Part shown: positions 8,072-17,377 of the stretch, one piece after another
How positions within the stretch are numbered: position 1 is the first letter of the stretch
Layout of the letters: each line of letters starts with the position of its first letter
From: Thalassovita autumnalis
Lineage (GTDB): Bacteria > Pseudomonadota > Alphaproteobacteria > Rhodobacterales > Rhodobacteraceae
Assembly (NCBI RefSeq): GCF_001458255.1
Contig: NZ_CYSB01000039.1
Span: forward strand, 143,103 to 207,102
Length of the DNA stretch: 64,000 nt
Direction: 5' to 3'
Made by a program: the position numbers and the translations under genes
The notes under the pieces: generated by a model
The model's input: only the letters and a program-made list of their open reading frames with translations
Told to the model about the DNA's origin: nothing
Databases searched by the model: none

Positions 8072-9250
8072 ATGTCCGATATCGTAATTCTGGATGGCGT
8101 GCGTACCGCCATCGGCACCTTTGGCGGCGCTTTGGCTGGCACCGCCCCCACCGCGCTTGGCGCCACTGTCACCCGCGAAGCCATGGCCCGCGCCGGTGTG
8201 GAACCGGGCCAGATCGGCCATGTTGTGTTTGGTCACGTGATCAACACCGAACCCCGCGACATGTACCTGAGCCGCGTTGCCGCAATGGATGCAGGCATCC
8301 CCGACACCACCCCGGCGATGAACGTAAACCGCCTCTGCGGCTCCGGGGCGCAGGCCGTTGTGTCCGCCACCCAGTCGCTGATGCTGGGGGATGCTGATTT
8401 CGCCATCGCAGGCGGTGCCGAAAACATGAGCCGCTCACCCTATATCCTGCCTGACCAGCGCTGGGGCGCCAAAATGGGCGACGTGCGCACGCTGGACATG
8501 ATGCTGGGCGCGCTGAACTGCCCGTTTGGCACCGGTCACATGGGCATCACCGCGGAAAACGTGGCTGATGAAAACGACGTCACCCGCGAAGATATGGACG
8601 CCTTCGCCCTGACCAGCCAGCAGCGCGCAGCCGCTGCGATTGAGGCTGGTCACTTCGCCAGCCAGATCGTCCCGGTTGAGGTGAAAAAGCGCCGCGAGAT
8701 GGTGGGTTTTGACACCGACGAACACGTCAAGGGCGGCACCACCGCTGAGGTGCTGGCCGGTCTGCGCCCCGCCTTCAAAAAAGACGGCCGCGTGACTGCA
8801 GGCAACGCATCTGGCATCAACGACGGCGCTGCGGCCCTGGTTCTGGCCCGCGCCGAAGCCGCTGAGAAGGCTGGCCTGAAACCCAAGGCCCGCATCCTGG
8901 GCTACGCCCACGCAGGTGTGCGCCCCGAGGTCATGGGCATCGGCCCCGTCCCAGCGGTTGAGAACCTGATGGCCAAGACCGGCCTCAAAATCTCGGACTT
9001 TGACGTGATCGAAAGCAACGAAGCCTTTGCCGCACAGGCCCTGGCCGTGAACAAAGGTCTGGGTCTGGACGCCGCCAAGGTAAACCCGAACGGCGGCGCC
9101 ATCGCCCTGGGTCACCCAGTCGGCGCAACCGGCGCGATCATCACCGTGAAAGCGCTTTATGAGCTGGAGCGCATCGGCGGTTCCAAAGCGCTGATCACCA
9201 TGTGCATCGGCGGCGGTCAGGGCATCGCCGTCGCGATCGAGCGCCTGTAA
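8072..9250 (+). CDS. Acetyl-CoA C-acyltransferase (thiolase)
   Basis: This is a 392-residue thiolase of the degradative/biosynthetic class that condenses or cleaves acyl-CoAs. The acylated cysteine is in VNRLCGSGAQ (Cys89), NEAFAAQALAV is conserved, NGGAIALGHPVGATGA holds the active-site histidine, and the second cysteine is in MCIGGGQG. All catalytic residues are present. Similarity is to the AtoB/PhaA/BktB group, but acetyl-CoA versus longer-chain preference cannot be decided. No phaB or fatty-acid genes are adjacent. It ends at a UUCG-loop terminator. Confidence 0.93.
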   Translation: MSDIVILDGVRTAIGTFGGALAGTAPTALGATVTREAMARAGVEPGQIGHVVFGHVINTEPRDMYLSRVAAMDAGIPDTTPAMNVNRLCGSGAQAVVSATQSLMLGDADFAIAGGAENMSRSPYILPDQRWGAKMGDVRTLDMMLGALNCPFGTGHMGITAENVADENDVTREDMDAFALTSQQRAAAAIEAGHFASQIVPVEVKKRREMVGFDTDEHVKGGTTAEVLAGLRPAFKKDGRVTAGNASGINDGAAALVLARAEAAEKAGLKPKARILGYAHAGVRPEVMGIGPVPAVENLMAKTGLKISDFDVIESNEAFAAQALAVNKGLGLDAAKVNPNGGAIALGHPVGATGAIITVKALYELERIGGSKALITMCIGGGQGIAVAIERL

Positions 9251-9273
9251 GCGCCACTGGCATCACGGATTTA

Positions 9274-9302
9274 GAAAGGGGCTGCTTCGGCGGCCCTTTT
9301 TG
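9274..9302 (+). terminator. Rho-independent terminator of the thiolase gene
   Basis: An AAAGGGGCTGC arm pairs with GCGGCCCTTT around a TTCG tetraloop and is followed by TTTTTG. One base bulges in the left arm. It lies about 25 bases after the thiolase stop. The following 200 bases to 9502 contain no gene I can support. Confidence 0.88.
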
Positions 9303-9502
9303 TTGGGTTTGAGTAAACTACGCGCAGGTAGTCAGCTATTGAACGCACAGCACGGGCGTCAGCCCGGGCCGCGCCTGACCTTCCCCCCGGGAAGACGCAT
9401 TCTCAGTGTCATCAAAACAATCAAACGCTGCGGTTTTTGGGGCGTCATCCAACTCAAAAGGTCGCAAAGCGCCTCCCCAAGGTCAGACGCGGCCCTAAGG
9501 CC

Positions 9503-10417
9503 TTAAACCCCGCGCGATCCGCCCATGTGGGTTTCACCGCGCGCTTTGGCCAGTTCTATCTGCTTCTGACGTTCGCGGAAACGGGCTTTGTCGGCCTCGG
9601 TCTTCTCATCGATGCACAGATGGCAGGTCACACCATCTTCAAACTCGGGCCGTTTCTGATCTTCGGGCAGGATCGGGCGGCGGCAGGCGTGACACAACAC
9701 ATGTGGCCCTTCGGCCAGCCCATGCCCCACCGAGACGCGGCCATCAAAGACGAAACATTCACCTTCCCAGGAACTGTCTTCCTGCGGCACCTCCTCAAGG
9801 TATTTCAGGATACCGCCTTTGAGGTGATAGACATCCTCAACCCCCTGCGACATCAGGAAATTGGTGGATTTCTCACAACGGATGCCACCGGTGCAGAACA
9901 TCGCGATGCGCTTGTTGTGAAACCGTTCTTTGTTTTCGTCCCACCAGGCGGGGAAATCACGGAAGGTGTCAGTCTTGGGGTCCACCGCGCCTTCGAAGGT
10001 GCCGATGGCCACTTCATAATCATTGCGGGTGTCGATCACCGCCACATCCGGGCTGCGGATCAGGTCATTCCAATCCTCAGGCGCCACGTAGTGCCCCACC
10101 TTGGCCAGCGGATCCACATCCGGTTGGCCCATGGTCACGATCTCTTTCTTCAGCTTGACCTTCATCCGCGGGAAGGGCGCATCCTGCGCGCTGCTTTCCT
10201 TCCATTCCAGATCGGCGCAGCCCGGCAGGCCACGCACATGGGCCAGCACCGCGTCGATTCCGGCACGCGATCCCGCAATCGTGCCGTTGATCCCCTCATG
10301 GGCCAGCAGCAAGGAACCGGTGACGCCATTGGCCTCAGCCAGATCAAGCAACGCCGGTTTCAACGCAGCGGGATCAGAGAATCGGGTGAAGTGATAGAGA
10401 GCGCAAACGATATACAT
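9503..10417 (-). CDS. trhO: tRNA uridine(34) hydroxylase, rhodanese-domain TrhO (YceA)
   Basis: TrhO hydroxylates uridine 34 in a set of tRNAs, giving 5-hydroxyuridine, a precursor of the wobble modifications cmo5U and mo5U. The 304-residue protein has the family's N-terminal alpha/beta domain ([27 protein letters not shown]), a central rhodanese domain with [12 protein letters not shown] containing the conserved cysteines, and a C-terminal cysteine-containing segment ([12 protein letters not shown]) that may bind metal. Domain order and length match YceA. It is 56 bases downstream of the Hsp70-like gene on the same strand. Confidence 0.93.
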   Translation of the reverse strand: MYIVCALYHFTRFSDPAALKPALLDLAEANGVTGSLLLAHEGINGTIAGSRAGIDAVLAHVRGLPGCADLEWKESSAQDAPFPRMKVKLKKEIVTMGQPDVDPLAKVGHYVAPEDWNDLIRSPDVAVIDTRNDYEVAIGTFEGAVDPKTDTFRDFPAWWDENKERFHNKRIAMFCTGGIRCEKSTNFLMSQGVEDVYHLKGGILKYLEEVPQEDSSWEGECFVFDGRVSVGHGLAEGPHVLCHACRRPILPEDQKRPEFEDGVTCHLCIDEKTEADKARFRERQKQIELAKARGETHMGGSRGV

Positions 10418-10473
10418 GTCGCCCAGATACGCCTTTGACCTCAGTGAAACAAGGGGGGGCTATACGTCTGGGT

Positions 10474-11700
10474 CTAGCCGTCGCGCCCCGCCGCAAGGGC
10501 CAGCCCATCAACCACCGCGGTAAAAACCTCAGATGTTTCAGGCCGCGCCTCTGGCAGCAGGGCCTCCATCCGGTGTTGGATCACCCCCAGAAGGGAGGAA
10601 CCGCCAACATAAACGATCCGGTCGATGCTTTCAGGCATTACATCGGCCTTGGCGATGGTTTCAGCGGCACAGGCGGCGATTTGATCCGCGTAGCCTTCCA
10701 GCTCTGCCTGCATCAGATCGCGCATCAGGGCAACGCGCAGCCCCTTCTCCACCGGATCCAGCTGGATCATGCCCTCACCTTCGCCATTGGCGCGGATTTT
10801 GCCGGCCTCCACGGCATAGGCCACATCATGGCCCAGATGCATTTCCAGCACCTCCCCCAATCGGCCAAACAGCCGCGGATCACGTGCCAGCCGTTCCCAG
10901 CGTCGCACATCCCGCAACAGGGCGGGACCGTAGACAAAGGTGATCTTTTCCCAGCTGGCCAGATCCTGATAGAGCGCTCGCGGCGCGCGGTGGCTGCCCG
11001 GCCCCATTTCATTGCCGATCTCAGCCCCATAGCCAAACAGAGGCATCACATGCGCAAGGCTCAGCGCCTTGTCAAAATCGGTGCCGCCCAGCCGGATCCC
11101 CTGCGACGCCAGCACCCGGAACCCATCGCCATCGCGGTCACATAGGGTGAAATCCGATGTACCGCCGCCAATGTCCACAATAAGACTGCGCCCCTGTCCC
11201 CCGGCGGCCAGCGCAGCGGCTTCAGGTTCCGGCAGGAAGTTGATGGTTTTGAAGCCAGCCAGGCGATAGGCCTCTTCCAGATCCTCTGCCGCCTGCGCAT
11301 TGCGCGCCTCATCGGCCGAGTGGAAGCGCACCGGGCGGCCAGACAGCACGCCTGTCACCTCCTGATAGGTGGTCGCTTCGGCGCGTTTGCGGATCTCAGC
11401 CAGAAACCGCGCGATCACTTCGATCAGCGTCAGCTTTTCATTCATGAACTGCCGCTTTTCCCGCGCCAGCGAGGTGCCCAGGACAGATTTCAGCGCCCGC
11501 ATGAAACGGCCTTCCTCGCCCTCCATCATGGCGCGGGCGGCGGGGCGGCCATACAGCGTGCGGCGGTTGGCAAAATCCAGGAAGACGGCGGTTGGCAAGG
11601 TCTGTTCACCCGCCTCCAGCGGGATCACAAAGGGTTTGCCGTTCACAGCCACCGCAGCGGCCGTGTTGGAGGTGCCAAAATCAATGCCAAGAACCGTCAT
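10474..11700 (-). CDS. Hsp70-family protein, YegD-like (nucleotide-binding domain only)
   Basis: This 408-residue protein keeps the actin-like ATPase fold of Hsp70 but lacks the C-terminal substrate-binding domain of DnaK. Phosphate-binding and adenosine motifs are clear: LGIDFGTSNTAAAVAV at the N-terminus, SLIVDIGGGTSDFTL in the middle, and IVYVGGSSLLGVIQ near the end. This is the architecture of YegD-type chaperones, whose clients are poorly known. The ATG at 11700 places the first motif at residue 3; the frame is open 23 codons further upstream, but without a better start. Confidence 0.88.
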   Translation of the reverse strand: MTVLGIDFGTSNTAAAVAVNGKPFVIPLEAGEQTLPTAVFLDFANRRTLYGRPAARAMMEGEEGRFMRALKSVLGTSLAREKRQFMNEKLTLIEVIARFLAEIRKRAEATTYQEVTGVLSGRPVRFHSADEARNAQAAEDLEEAYRLAGFKTINFLPEPEAAALAAGGQGRSLIVDIGGGTSDFTLCDRDGDGFRVLASQGIRLGGTDFDKALSLAHVMPLFGYGAEIGNEMGPGSHRAPRALYQDLASWEKITFVYGPALLRDVRRWERLARDPRLFGRLGEVLEMHLGHDVAYAVEAGKIRANGEGEGMIQLDPVEKGLRVALMRDLMQAELEGYADQIAACAAETIAKADVMPESIDRIVYVGGSSLLGVIQHRMEALLPEARPETSEVFTAVVDGLALAAGRDG

Positions 11701-11822
11701 TTCCGCACACTCCTGCAGTGTTCGTACCAGAAAGGCCGCAGAATTACGCGCTCTGCCCGATTGATGCAATTGAGGAATAGCGCAAAGCGTGGTTAGTCAT
11801 ATCAGACAGAAGGAGATGGACC

Positions 11823-12419
11823 ATGACCCAAGCCCTGATTGTGATTGATGTTCAAAATGATTTCTGCCCCGGCGGCGCCCTTGCGGTGCCAGAGGGCGAT
11901 CAGATCGTGCCCGGCATCAACGCGCTGATTGATGCCCATGATACGGTGATCCTGACACAGGACTGGCATCCGGCAGGGCACAGCTCCTTCGCGTCATCCC
12001 ATGCGGGCAAGGCCCCGATGGAACTGGTGGATATGCCCTATGGTCCACAGGTGCTGTGGCCCGACCACTGTGTGCAAGGCAGCGGCGGCGCAGCGTTTCA
12101 TAAAGATCTGAACACCACCCGCGCCGATCTGATCATCCGCAAAGGCTACAACCCGGCGATCGACAGCTATTCAGCTTTCTTTGAAAACGATCAGACCACC
12201 CCAACCGGTCTGGAAGGCTACCTGCGCACCCGGGGCATCACTGATCTGGTGATGGTTGGGCTGGCAACCGATTTCTGCGTGAACTTCTCCGCCGTGGATG
12301 CGGCCAAACTGGGGTTTGCCGTCACGGTCCGCCAAGACCTGTGCCGGGCCATCGATTTCGACGGTTCCCTGGCCGCCGCACAGGCAGGCATGACCGCCGC
12401 AGGTGTCACCCTCGCGTAA
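11823..12419 (+). CDS. pncA: Nicotinamidase
   Basis: PncA hydrolyses nicotinamide to nicotinate for NAD salvage. The 198-residue protein has the catalytic triad of the family: Asp9 in VIDVQNDFCPGGAL, Lys107 in IIRKGYN, and Cys152 in GLATDFCVNFSAVDA. The metal site is Asp47, His49 (TQDWHPAGH) and His82 (WPDHCVQGS). It starts behind AGAAGGAG. The nicotinate phosphoribosyltransferase gene about 1 kb downstream uses its product. It is divergent from the Hsp70 gene with 122 bases between. Confidence 0.95.
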   Translation: MTQALIVIDVQNDFCPGGALAVPEGDQIVPGINALIDAHDTVILTQDWHPAGHSSFASSHAGKAPMELVDMPYGPQVLWPDHCVQGSGGAAFHKDLNTTRADLIIRKGYNPAIDSYSAFFENDQTTPTGLEGYLRTRGITDLVMVGLATDFCVNFSAVDAAKLGFAVTVRQDLCRAIDFDGSLAAAQAGMTAAGVTLA

Positions 12420-12446
12420 CGGTATCCGGCGACAATTGGTTGGGCG

Positions 12447-13112
12447 TCAGTGAACGACGCCCACACCGCTAAAGCCGCAGCCTTCCATCATTTTCAGGTA
12501 AGACGCAGTGAACCCGTTCAGGAAGAAACTGTGGAACACCCGGCCTTCAACAACCACGTCCATCTGGTTGTTGCGGCGCATCGCCAGCAGCACGGGCAGG
12601 CTGTAGGGGTAGTAGAACGACACAACCGCATTGGGCAGGCCGTCATTGTCGTAATAGGATTCGACGATTCCGTCATAGGTGTCTTCGTCATCAAACCACA
12701 GGTACATCCGCTGCTGATCCTGCATAAAAGTCTGATAGCCACGGGGCGCGTATTCCTCAATCGTGACACCGGGATAGGCATGCGGCGGGCCAACATCCTG
12801 CGATGAGATCCCTACGCGGGCGTAGGGTTCGCCATCGCCACCGGTCCAGGCCTGACAGTTGTAATAGACACCGTCCTCATAGCTGTCCTGACGCTCGACC
12901 GAGACCTTCCAGGATCCATATTCCCAATATCCTGCGCGACTCTGGGTTTTTGGCGCGGGTGCGGGTGCAACCGTCTGGCCCCAGATCGAAAGGAAGCCCG
13001 GCGCGCCGCTGCCACCTGTTGCGCCTGAGGCGGCCACGGGCACCGCCCAGAGGGCACTAGACAGCGCCACTACTGTGGCCAAAACGGTGGTGATCCCTGT
13101 CTTTGCGGTCAC
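12447..13112 (-). CDS. Exported protein of unknown function
   Basis: I do not recognise a named family with confidence. Starting at GTG 13112, behind AGGAGGG, the protein has 221 residues and a signal peptide (TGITTVLATVVALSSALWAVPVAAS). The mature part is rich in tyrosine, aspartate and tryptophan. Its final third (LLAMRRNNQMDVVVEG, FFLNGFTASYLKMMEGCG) recalls the C-terminus of IalB-like (invasion-associated locus B) periplasmic proteins, which is only a weak resemblance. Two cysteines in the mature protein could form a disulfide. The frame is open 56 codons upstream, but the GTG start gives both a ribosome site and a signal peptide. It converges on pncA. Confidence 0.72.
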   Translation of the reverse strand: MTAKTGITTVLATVVALSSALWAVPVAASGATGGSGAPGFLSIWGQTVAPAPAPKTQSRAGYWEYGSWKVSVERQDSYEDGVYYNCQAWTGGDGEPYARVGISSQDVGPPHAYPGVTIEEYAPRGYQTFMQDQQRMYLWFDDEDTYDGIVESYYDNDGLPNAVVSFYYPYSLPVLLAMRRNNQMDVVVEGRVFHSFFLNGFTASYLKMMEGCGFSGVGVVH

Positions 13113-13414
13113 GGTTTTCCCTCCTGTTTGCAGGCATGCGTTGCAAATTGATACGCCGAATACCTGCAAAGATTTAGAAGGCCAGCCGCTTTTGTCCCTG
13201 ATTATCTGGATTTGCGCGCAATCATCCCCTGAACTGACGAATTTGCCACAGCAGGACCCCGCGCAGCGTCTCACAATCATGGCGGAGGCAAGAAAATCGC
13301 CCCAACCACTGGTAAATAGCCGGTGTGCCGCCTAAAACTTCGGTGCCCAAGCCACGGTTACGTGTTTTCGCTAAGGTGTCGCCCCGCGTTTGGAAGCAAA
13401 CCAAGGACTGAGAT
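13113..13414. other. Divergent intergenic region before pncB
   Basis: These 302 bases separate the exported-protein gene from pncB, which are transcribed away from each other, so both promoters should be here. I see no gene, repeat or convincing RNA structure. Confidence 0.5.
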
Positions 13415-14707
13415 ATGGTCGATATTGCAACCCGTGTCTGGAACCACAAATGGAAGATCGACCCGATTGTACGGTCGTTGATCGATACGGATTTCTACAA
13501 ACTGCTGATGTGTCAGTCGGTGTTTCGCAACAAGCGTGACACACAGGTGAAATTCAGCCTGATCAACCGCTCGACCGATATCAAACTGGCTGAGTTGATT
13601 GACGAAGGTGAGCTGCGCGAGCAGCTGGATTACATCCGTTCCCTCTCGCTCACCCGTGGCGAAAGCACCTGGCTGCGCGGCAACACGTTTTACGGCAAAC
13701 GCCAGATGTTCCGCTCGGACTTTATGGAGTGGTTTGAGCAGCTGCGCCTGCCCGACTACCACTTGGAAAAACGCGACGGCCAGTATGAGCTGACCTTTGA
13801 AGGCAGCTGGCCCGAGGTCATGATGTGGGAAATCCCCGCCCTCGCTGTGCTGATGGAACTGCGCTCACGCGCCGTGCTGCGCGATATGGGACGGTTTGAA
13901 CTTCAGGTGCTCTACGCCCGCGGCATGACCAAGCTGTGGGAAAAAATCGAACGTCTGCGCCAGGTCGACGGTTTGCGGATCGCAGATTTCGGCACCCGCC
14001 GCCGTCACAGTTTTCTGTGGCAGGACTGGTGCGTGCAGGCCATGACCGAAGGTCTGGGCGAGAAGTTTGTTGGCACTTCCAACTGTTTGATCGCCAAGAA
14101 CCGCGATCTAGAAGCGATTGGCACCAACGCGCATGAGCTGCCGATGGTCTATGCCGCGCTGGCCGAAGATGACGCCGAACTGGCGCAATCGCCCTATCAG
14201 GTTCTGGCCGACTGGCATGAAGAACATGAGGGCAATCTGCGCATCATCCTGCCCGACACATTCGGCACCAAAGGGTTCCTCAAACAGGCGCCGGATTGGC
14301 TGGCAGGCTGGACCGGCATCCGCATCGACAGTGGCGAACCAGCCGCAGGCGCCGAAGCTGCCATCGACTGGTGGCATTCGCGCGGTGAGGATCCCACGCA
14401 GAAGATGGTGATCTTCTCGGACGGTCTGGATGTGGACAAGATCGAGGATCTGCACCAGCAGTTTGCTGGCCGGGTTCGCCCCTCCTTCGGGTGGGGCACG
14501 CTATTGACCAATGACTTCCGTGGCCTGACCCCGGGCGATGCGCTGTCGCCCTTCTCACTGGTCTGCAAGGCGGTGGCCGCAGACGGGAAAGCAACGGTGA
14601 AACTGTCGGATAATCCCAACAAGGCGATGGGCCCCACATCCGAGATTGAGCGCTACAAGCGGGTGTTTGATGTTGGGCAACAACAGGCAATGGATGTCGT
14701 GGTTTAA
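13415..14707 (+). CDS. pncB: Nicotinate phosphoribosyltransferase
   Basis: PncB joins nicotinate and PRPP to nicotinate mononucleotide with ATP hydrolysis, the step after nicotinamidase. The 430-residue protein shows the family segments DTDFYKLLMCQSVF, RIADFGTRRRHSFLWQDW, GTSNCLIAKNRDLEAIGTNAHELPM (containing the phosphorylatable histidine), FGTKGFL, and KLSDNPNKAMGP. Length is normal for the proteobacterial enzyme. It is followed by the NnrU gene after 8 bases, so the two are probably co-transcribed. Confidence 0.96.
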   Translation: MVDIATRVWNHKWKIDPIVRSLIDTDFYKLLMCQSVFRNKRDTQVKFSLINRSTDIKLAELIDEGELREQLDYIRSLSLTRGESTWLRGNTFYGKRQMFRSDFMEWFEQLRLPDYHLEKRDGQYELTFEGSWPEVMMWEIPALAVLMELRSRAVLRDMGRFELQVLYARGMTKLWEKIERLRQVDGLRIADFGTRRRHSFLWQDWCVQAMTEGLGEKFVGTSNCLIAKNRDLEAIGTNAHELPMVYAALAEDDAELAQSPYQVLADWHEEHEGNLRIILPDTFGTKGFLKQAPDWLAGWTGIRIDSGEPAAGAEAAIDWWHSRGEDPTQKMVIFSDGLDVDKIEDLHQQFAGRVRPSFGWGTLLTNDFRGLTPGDALSPFSLVCKAVAADGKATVKLSDNPNKAMGPTSEIERYKRVFDVGQQQAMDVVV

Positions 14708-14715
14708 TCCACCTG

Positions 14716-15384
14716 ATGACAGACTGGTTTGAATACATCGCCGCCTTCTTGGGCTTCTTTGCCGCACATAACATCCCCACACGCCCTGCAACCAAGGCGC
14801 AACTGCAGGGCCTGTTAGGCAAGCGCGGTTTCAGCATCGGCTATTCTGTCCTCAGCCTGGCCGTGCTTTACTGGCTGATCATGGCGGCGGGCCGGGCACC
14901 GGTGGTGGTGCTATGGGATTGGGCGCCGTGGCAAAACCACGTGCCGTTCACCGCAATGGCGCTGTTCTGCCTGATCCTGTGTCTTGGCGTAGCGCGGCCC
15001 AATCCGTTTTCCTTCGGGGGCCGCAACAACGCCAGTTTTGATCCCAAACGTCCCGGCCTCATCCGCTATACCCGCCACCCTATTCTGCTGGCCCTTGCCC
15101 TTTGGGCCTTTGCCCATCTGGTGCCAAACGGTCAGCTGGCCCATGCCATACTGTTCACCGTCTTTGGCCTTTTTGCCCTTATGGGCATGCGCCTGATTGA
15201 TCGGCGCAAGAAGCGTGAGATGCCCGAATGGGAAAACCTGCAAAACGCCACGCGACAGGCGCCCTATCTGCATGCCCCGCTCAGCTGGGGCGGGCTGGTG
15301 CTACGGCTGGTGATCGCAGTGAACCTCTATATCGGGTTGCTGCACGCCCATGGGCCAATCCTGGGCGTTTATCCAGCGGGCTAA
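14716..15384 (+). CDS. NnrU-family integral membrane protein
   Basis: This is a 222-residue inner-membrane protein with about five or six hydrophobic segments. FFAAHNIPTRP near the N-terminus and RPGLIRYTRHPILLALALWAFAHL in the middle are characteristic of NnrU, a protein linked genetically to denitrification in Rhodobacter and distantly related to isoprenylcysteine methyltransferase-type membrane proteins. No nitrite or nitric oxide reductase gene is near, and here it follows pncB by 8 bases, so a denitrification role is not supported by context. It converges with the M50 gene, leaving 10 bases between stops. Confidence 0.85.
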   Translation: MTDWFEYIAAFLGFFAAHNIPTRPATKAQLQGLLGKRGFSIGYSVLSLAVLYWLIMAAGRAPVVVLWDWAPWQNHVPFTAMALFCLILCLGVARPNPFSFGGRNNASFDPKRPGLIRYTRHPILLALALWAFAHLVPNGQLAHAILFTVFGLFALMGMRLIDRRKKREMPEWENLQNATRQAPYLHAPLSWGGLVLRLVIAVNLYIGLLHAHGPILGVYPAG

Positions 15385-15394
15385 TCATCTGCAC

Positions 15395-17377
15395 CTAGTC
15401 CAGAAGCGTTTCCCGTTCGATCAGCTGGGCGCTTCGATACTTCTCAACCACGCCTTGCCACCAGAACTGCAGATGCCGCCAGGCTGGCGCCCGTTCAAAC
15501 GACAGGCGCAACTGGCCCGGATGCCCAACCATCTGGGCCGCGCTGGCCGCCTCATGACGCAGGCGCAACTGCCAACTGCGCGCACCGCTTTCGCTGTTGC
15601 GCTGCATCACTTCGCTCAGATCCAGACCGGAGACCGGCACCGATTGATACTGACCCGCCACCTTAAGCGTCGCCTTATCCACCCCACCCCGGTAAAGCGT
15701 CACATACCGCTCAGGGAAGGCGCCGGTCAGCACCGCAGCGCCCTCCTGCGGCAGCAAGGCTCCTGCAAGATCACCCGGCCCCAACCAGCGCCGCGCCTCC
15801 ATTGAGGTCAGCGGCATGAACACCCCTGCAGTCGCTGCGGTGAGGGTCAGGTTTGCCTGCTCCGCCAGAACATTGGCCTGCCGTTCCTGCAGTGACGCGA
15901 TCTTTTCCTGTGCCGCCTGCGCCTTGGCAGGATCCGCGCCCCGCACCGCCTCATAAAGAAGGGCCGCCCCGCGCAGCTCCTCAGTCAGCATGGCCAGTTC
16001 ATCCGCCAGCACAACATTGTCCTGTTGCAAGATCACCTGCCCTGCCGTGACCGGGCCATAGCGCGCGCGCGTGTCCACAAACCCGGGACTGCGGACGGTG
16101 ATCTGATAGCTGCCCGTGATGTCGAGGGACACCGGCACAACGGTGGAAAACGGCCATTTGAGCAGAAACAGACCAGCCACAACCGCCGACAGGATCCCAA
16201 GGCGCCAGCCCCACACCCGCGTGGGTTTTGGGCGATCCGCGGCCGGGTTTTGCGGCCGATCCCGCATGAACGGTAGTGCAAACATGGCCAACGCCCCCCA
16301 AGCGGTCAGGACCGCACCAAGCCCCAAGTATTTCGGCATCATTGCGCTGGCGATAATCCACAGGATGTTCACCCGGTAAAGCACGGTGGCCAGCGCATAG
16401 CCTGCCAGCCCTTTGCGGCGCCAGCCCCGCAGGCTTTGACCCTGCGCGCCAAAGCTCACCACCCAGTCGCGCGCACCGCTGAGCGTGGCCATGGCCCGGG
16501 TGTAGAAATTGCGCCGCCCCAAGGCATCGGTCAGCGCGTAATAGCCATCCAGTTTGATCAGCGGATTGGCGTTGAACAGGATCGAATTGAGCGTCGAAAA
16601 CACAAAGATATTGCCCAGCAGCACATGGAAAAAATTGCCCTCGGTCACATGCCAGAGCGCAAAGGCAATAAGACCGATGAACACATCCGTCACAATGCCC
16701 GCCAGGCTGATGGCCACGCGGTGGCGTCGCCGCGCGGTCATATCCGCATCTGAACAATCCACAAAAGGCATCGGGTAAAGCCCGATCACCATCACCCCGA
16801 ACTGCCTTACCCGCACACCATAGCGTGTGGCAGTCAGCACGTGACCGGCTTCGTGGATCAGTTTCAGAAACGGGGCGACAAGGCCGAAACTCAGCAACGC
16901 CTGCAACGAAAAGACGTTTTGAAACGCCTCCAGAATGGCCCAGTTATTGCGCACGCCCAGCGAAAAACACAGCACCGCCAGCAGCGCCAAGGCCACAAAG
17001 CTCTGCCAGCCGACCAACAGACGCGCGAGACCTTGCAGGTGGCGCTGCCAGGGGCCCAGATCAAACAGAGGCAGGTTCATGAACAAGGGATTGAAAGGTT
17101 TGCGCTTCAGCAGATCGGTGGCCTGCACCGCCTTCATCATATGCAGGAAGCCGTAGACCTCTTTCGCAACCTCTTCATCGACCGAGGCTTTGGCGTCAGC
17201 CGCTCGATGCGGATCACTGACCGCGATCTGACTGTTGCGCACCGCAAGGGCCACCTTGGCCGGCAGCGTGAAAATACGCCCGGTTGAGAGGTCCTGCGCC
17301 AGATAGATCGCCCGCCCCCCTTCAGCCGCCAGCCGCAGCTTGATCTGCCTCAGAGTTGGAAGTCGAACCAGGTCCAC
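15395..17377 (-). CDS. M50 zinc metalloprotease fused to a HlyD-like periplasmic domain
   Basis: The 660-residue protein has three parts. Residues 1-100 are a cytoplasmic PqqD-like region. Residues about 115-415 carry several transmembrane helices with the site-2-protease signature: LIHEAGHVL (HEAGH at 175-179) and NPLIKLDGYY (271-280), the usual metal ligands. After a last helix, residues about 430-660 are periplasmic with a coiled coil and a HlyD-like beta domain. Proteins of this type are annotated as putative peptide zinc metalloproteases and sit beside membrane-fusion proteins. It lacks the PDZ domain of RseP. A GTG start overlaps the preceding HlyD gene by 28 bases, behind AGGATG. It is the last gene of the giant-protein operon and could process or hand over that protein. 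Confidence 0.85.
   Translation of the reverse strand: MDLVRLPTLRQIKLRLAAEGGRAIYLAQDLSTGRIFTLPAKVALAVRNSQIAVSDPHRAADAKASVDEEVAKEVYGFLHMMKAVQATDLLKRKPFNPLFMNLPLFDLGPWQRHLQGLARLLVGWQSFVALALLAVLCFSLGVRNNWAILEAFQNVFSLQALLSFGLVAPFLKLIHEAGHVLTATRYGVRVRQFGVMVIGLYPMPFVDCSDADMTARRRHRVAISLAGIVTDVFIGLIAFALWHVTEGNFFHVLLGNIFVFSTLNSILFNANPLIKLDGYYALTDALGRRNFYTRAMATLSGARDWVVSFGAQGQSLRGWRRKGLAGYALATVLYRVNILWIIASAMMPKYLGLGAVLTAWGALAMFALPFMRDRPQNPAADRPKPTRVWGWRLGILSAVVAGLFLLKWPFSTVVPVSLDITGSYQITVRSPGFVDTRARYGPVTAGQVILQQDNVVLADELAMLTEELRGAALLYEAVRGADPAKAQAAQEKIASLQERQANVLAEQANLTLTAATAGVFMPLTSMEARRWLGPGDLAGALLPQEGAAVLTGAFPERYVTLYRGGVDKATLKVAGQYQSVPVSGLDLSEVMQRNSESGARSWQLRLRHEAASAAQMVGHPGQLRLSFERAPAWRHLQFWWQGVVEKYRSAQLIERETLLD

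Noticed and set aside
9437..10438. A 333-residue plus-strand open frame opposite trhO
   Set aside because: Antisense to a clear TrhO gene and without motifs.
14716..15384. Part of a denitrification cluster on account of NnrU
   Set aside because: No nir, nor or nos genes are in the window and the gene is linked to pncB.
15395..17377. RseP-type site-2 protease of the sigma-E stress pathway
   Set aside because: No PDZ domains, a large HlyD-like extension, and a location in an export operon rather than beside bamA or lpx genes.
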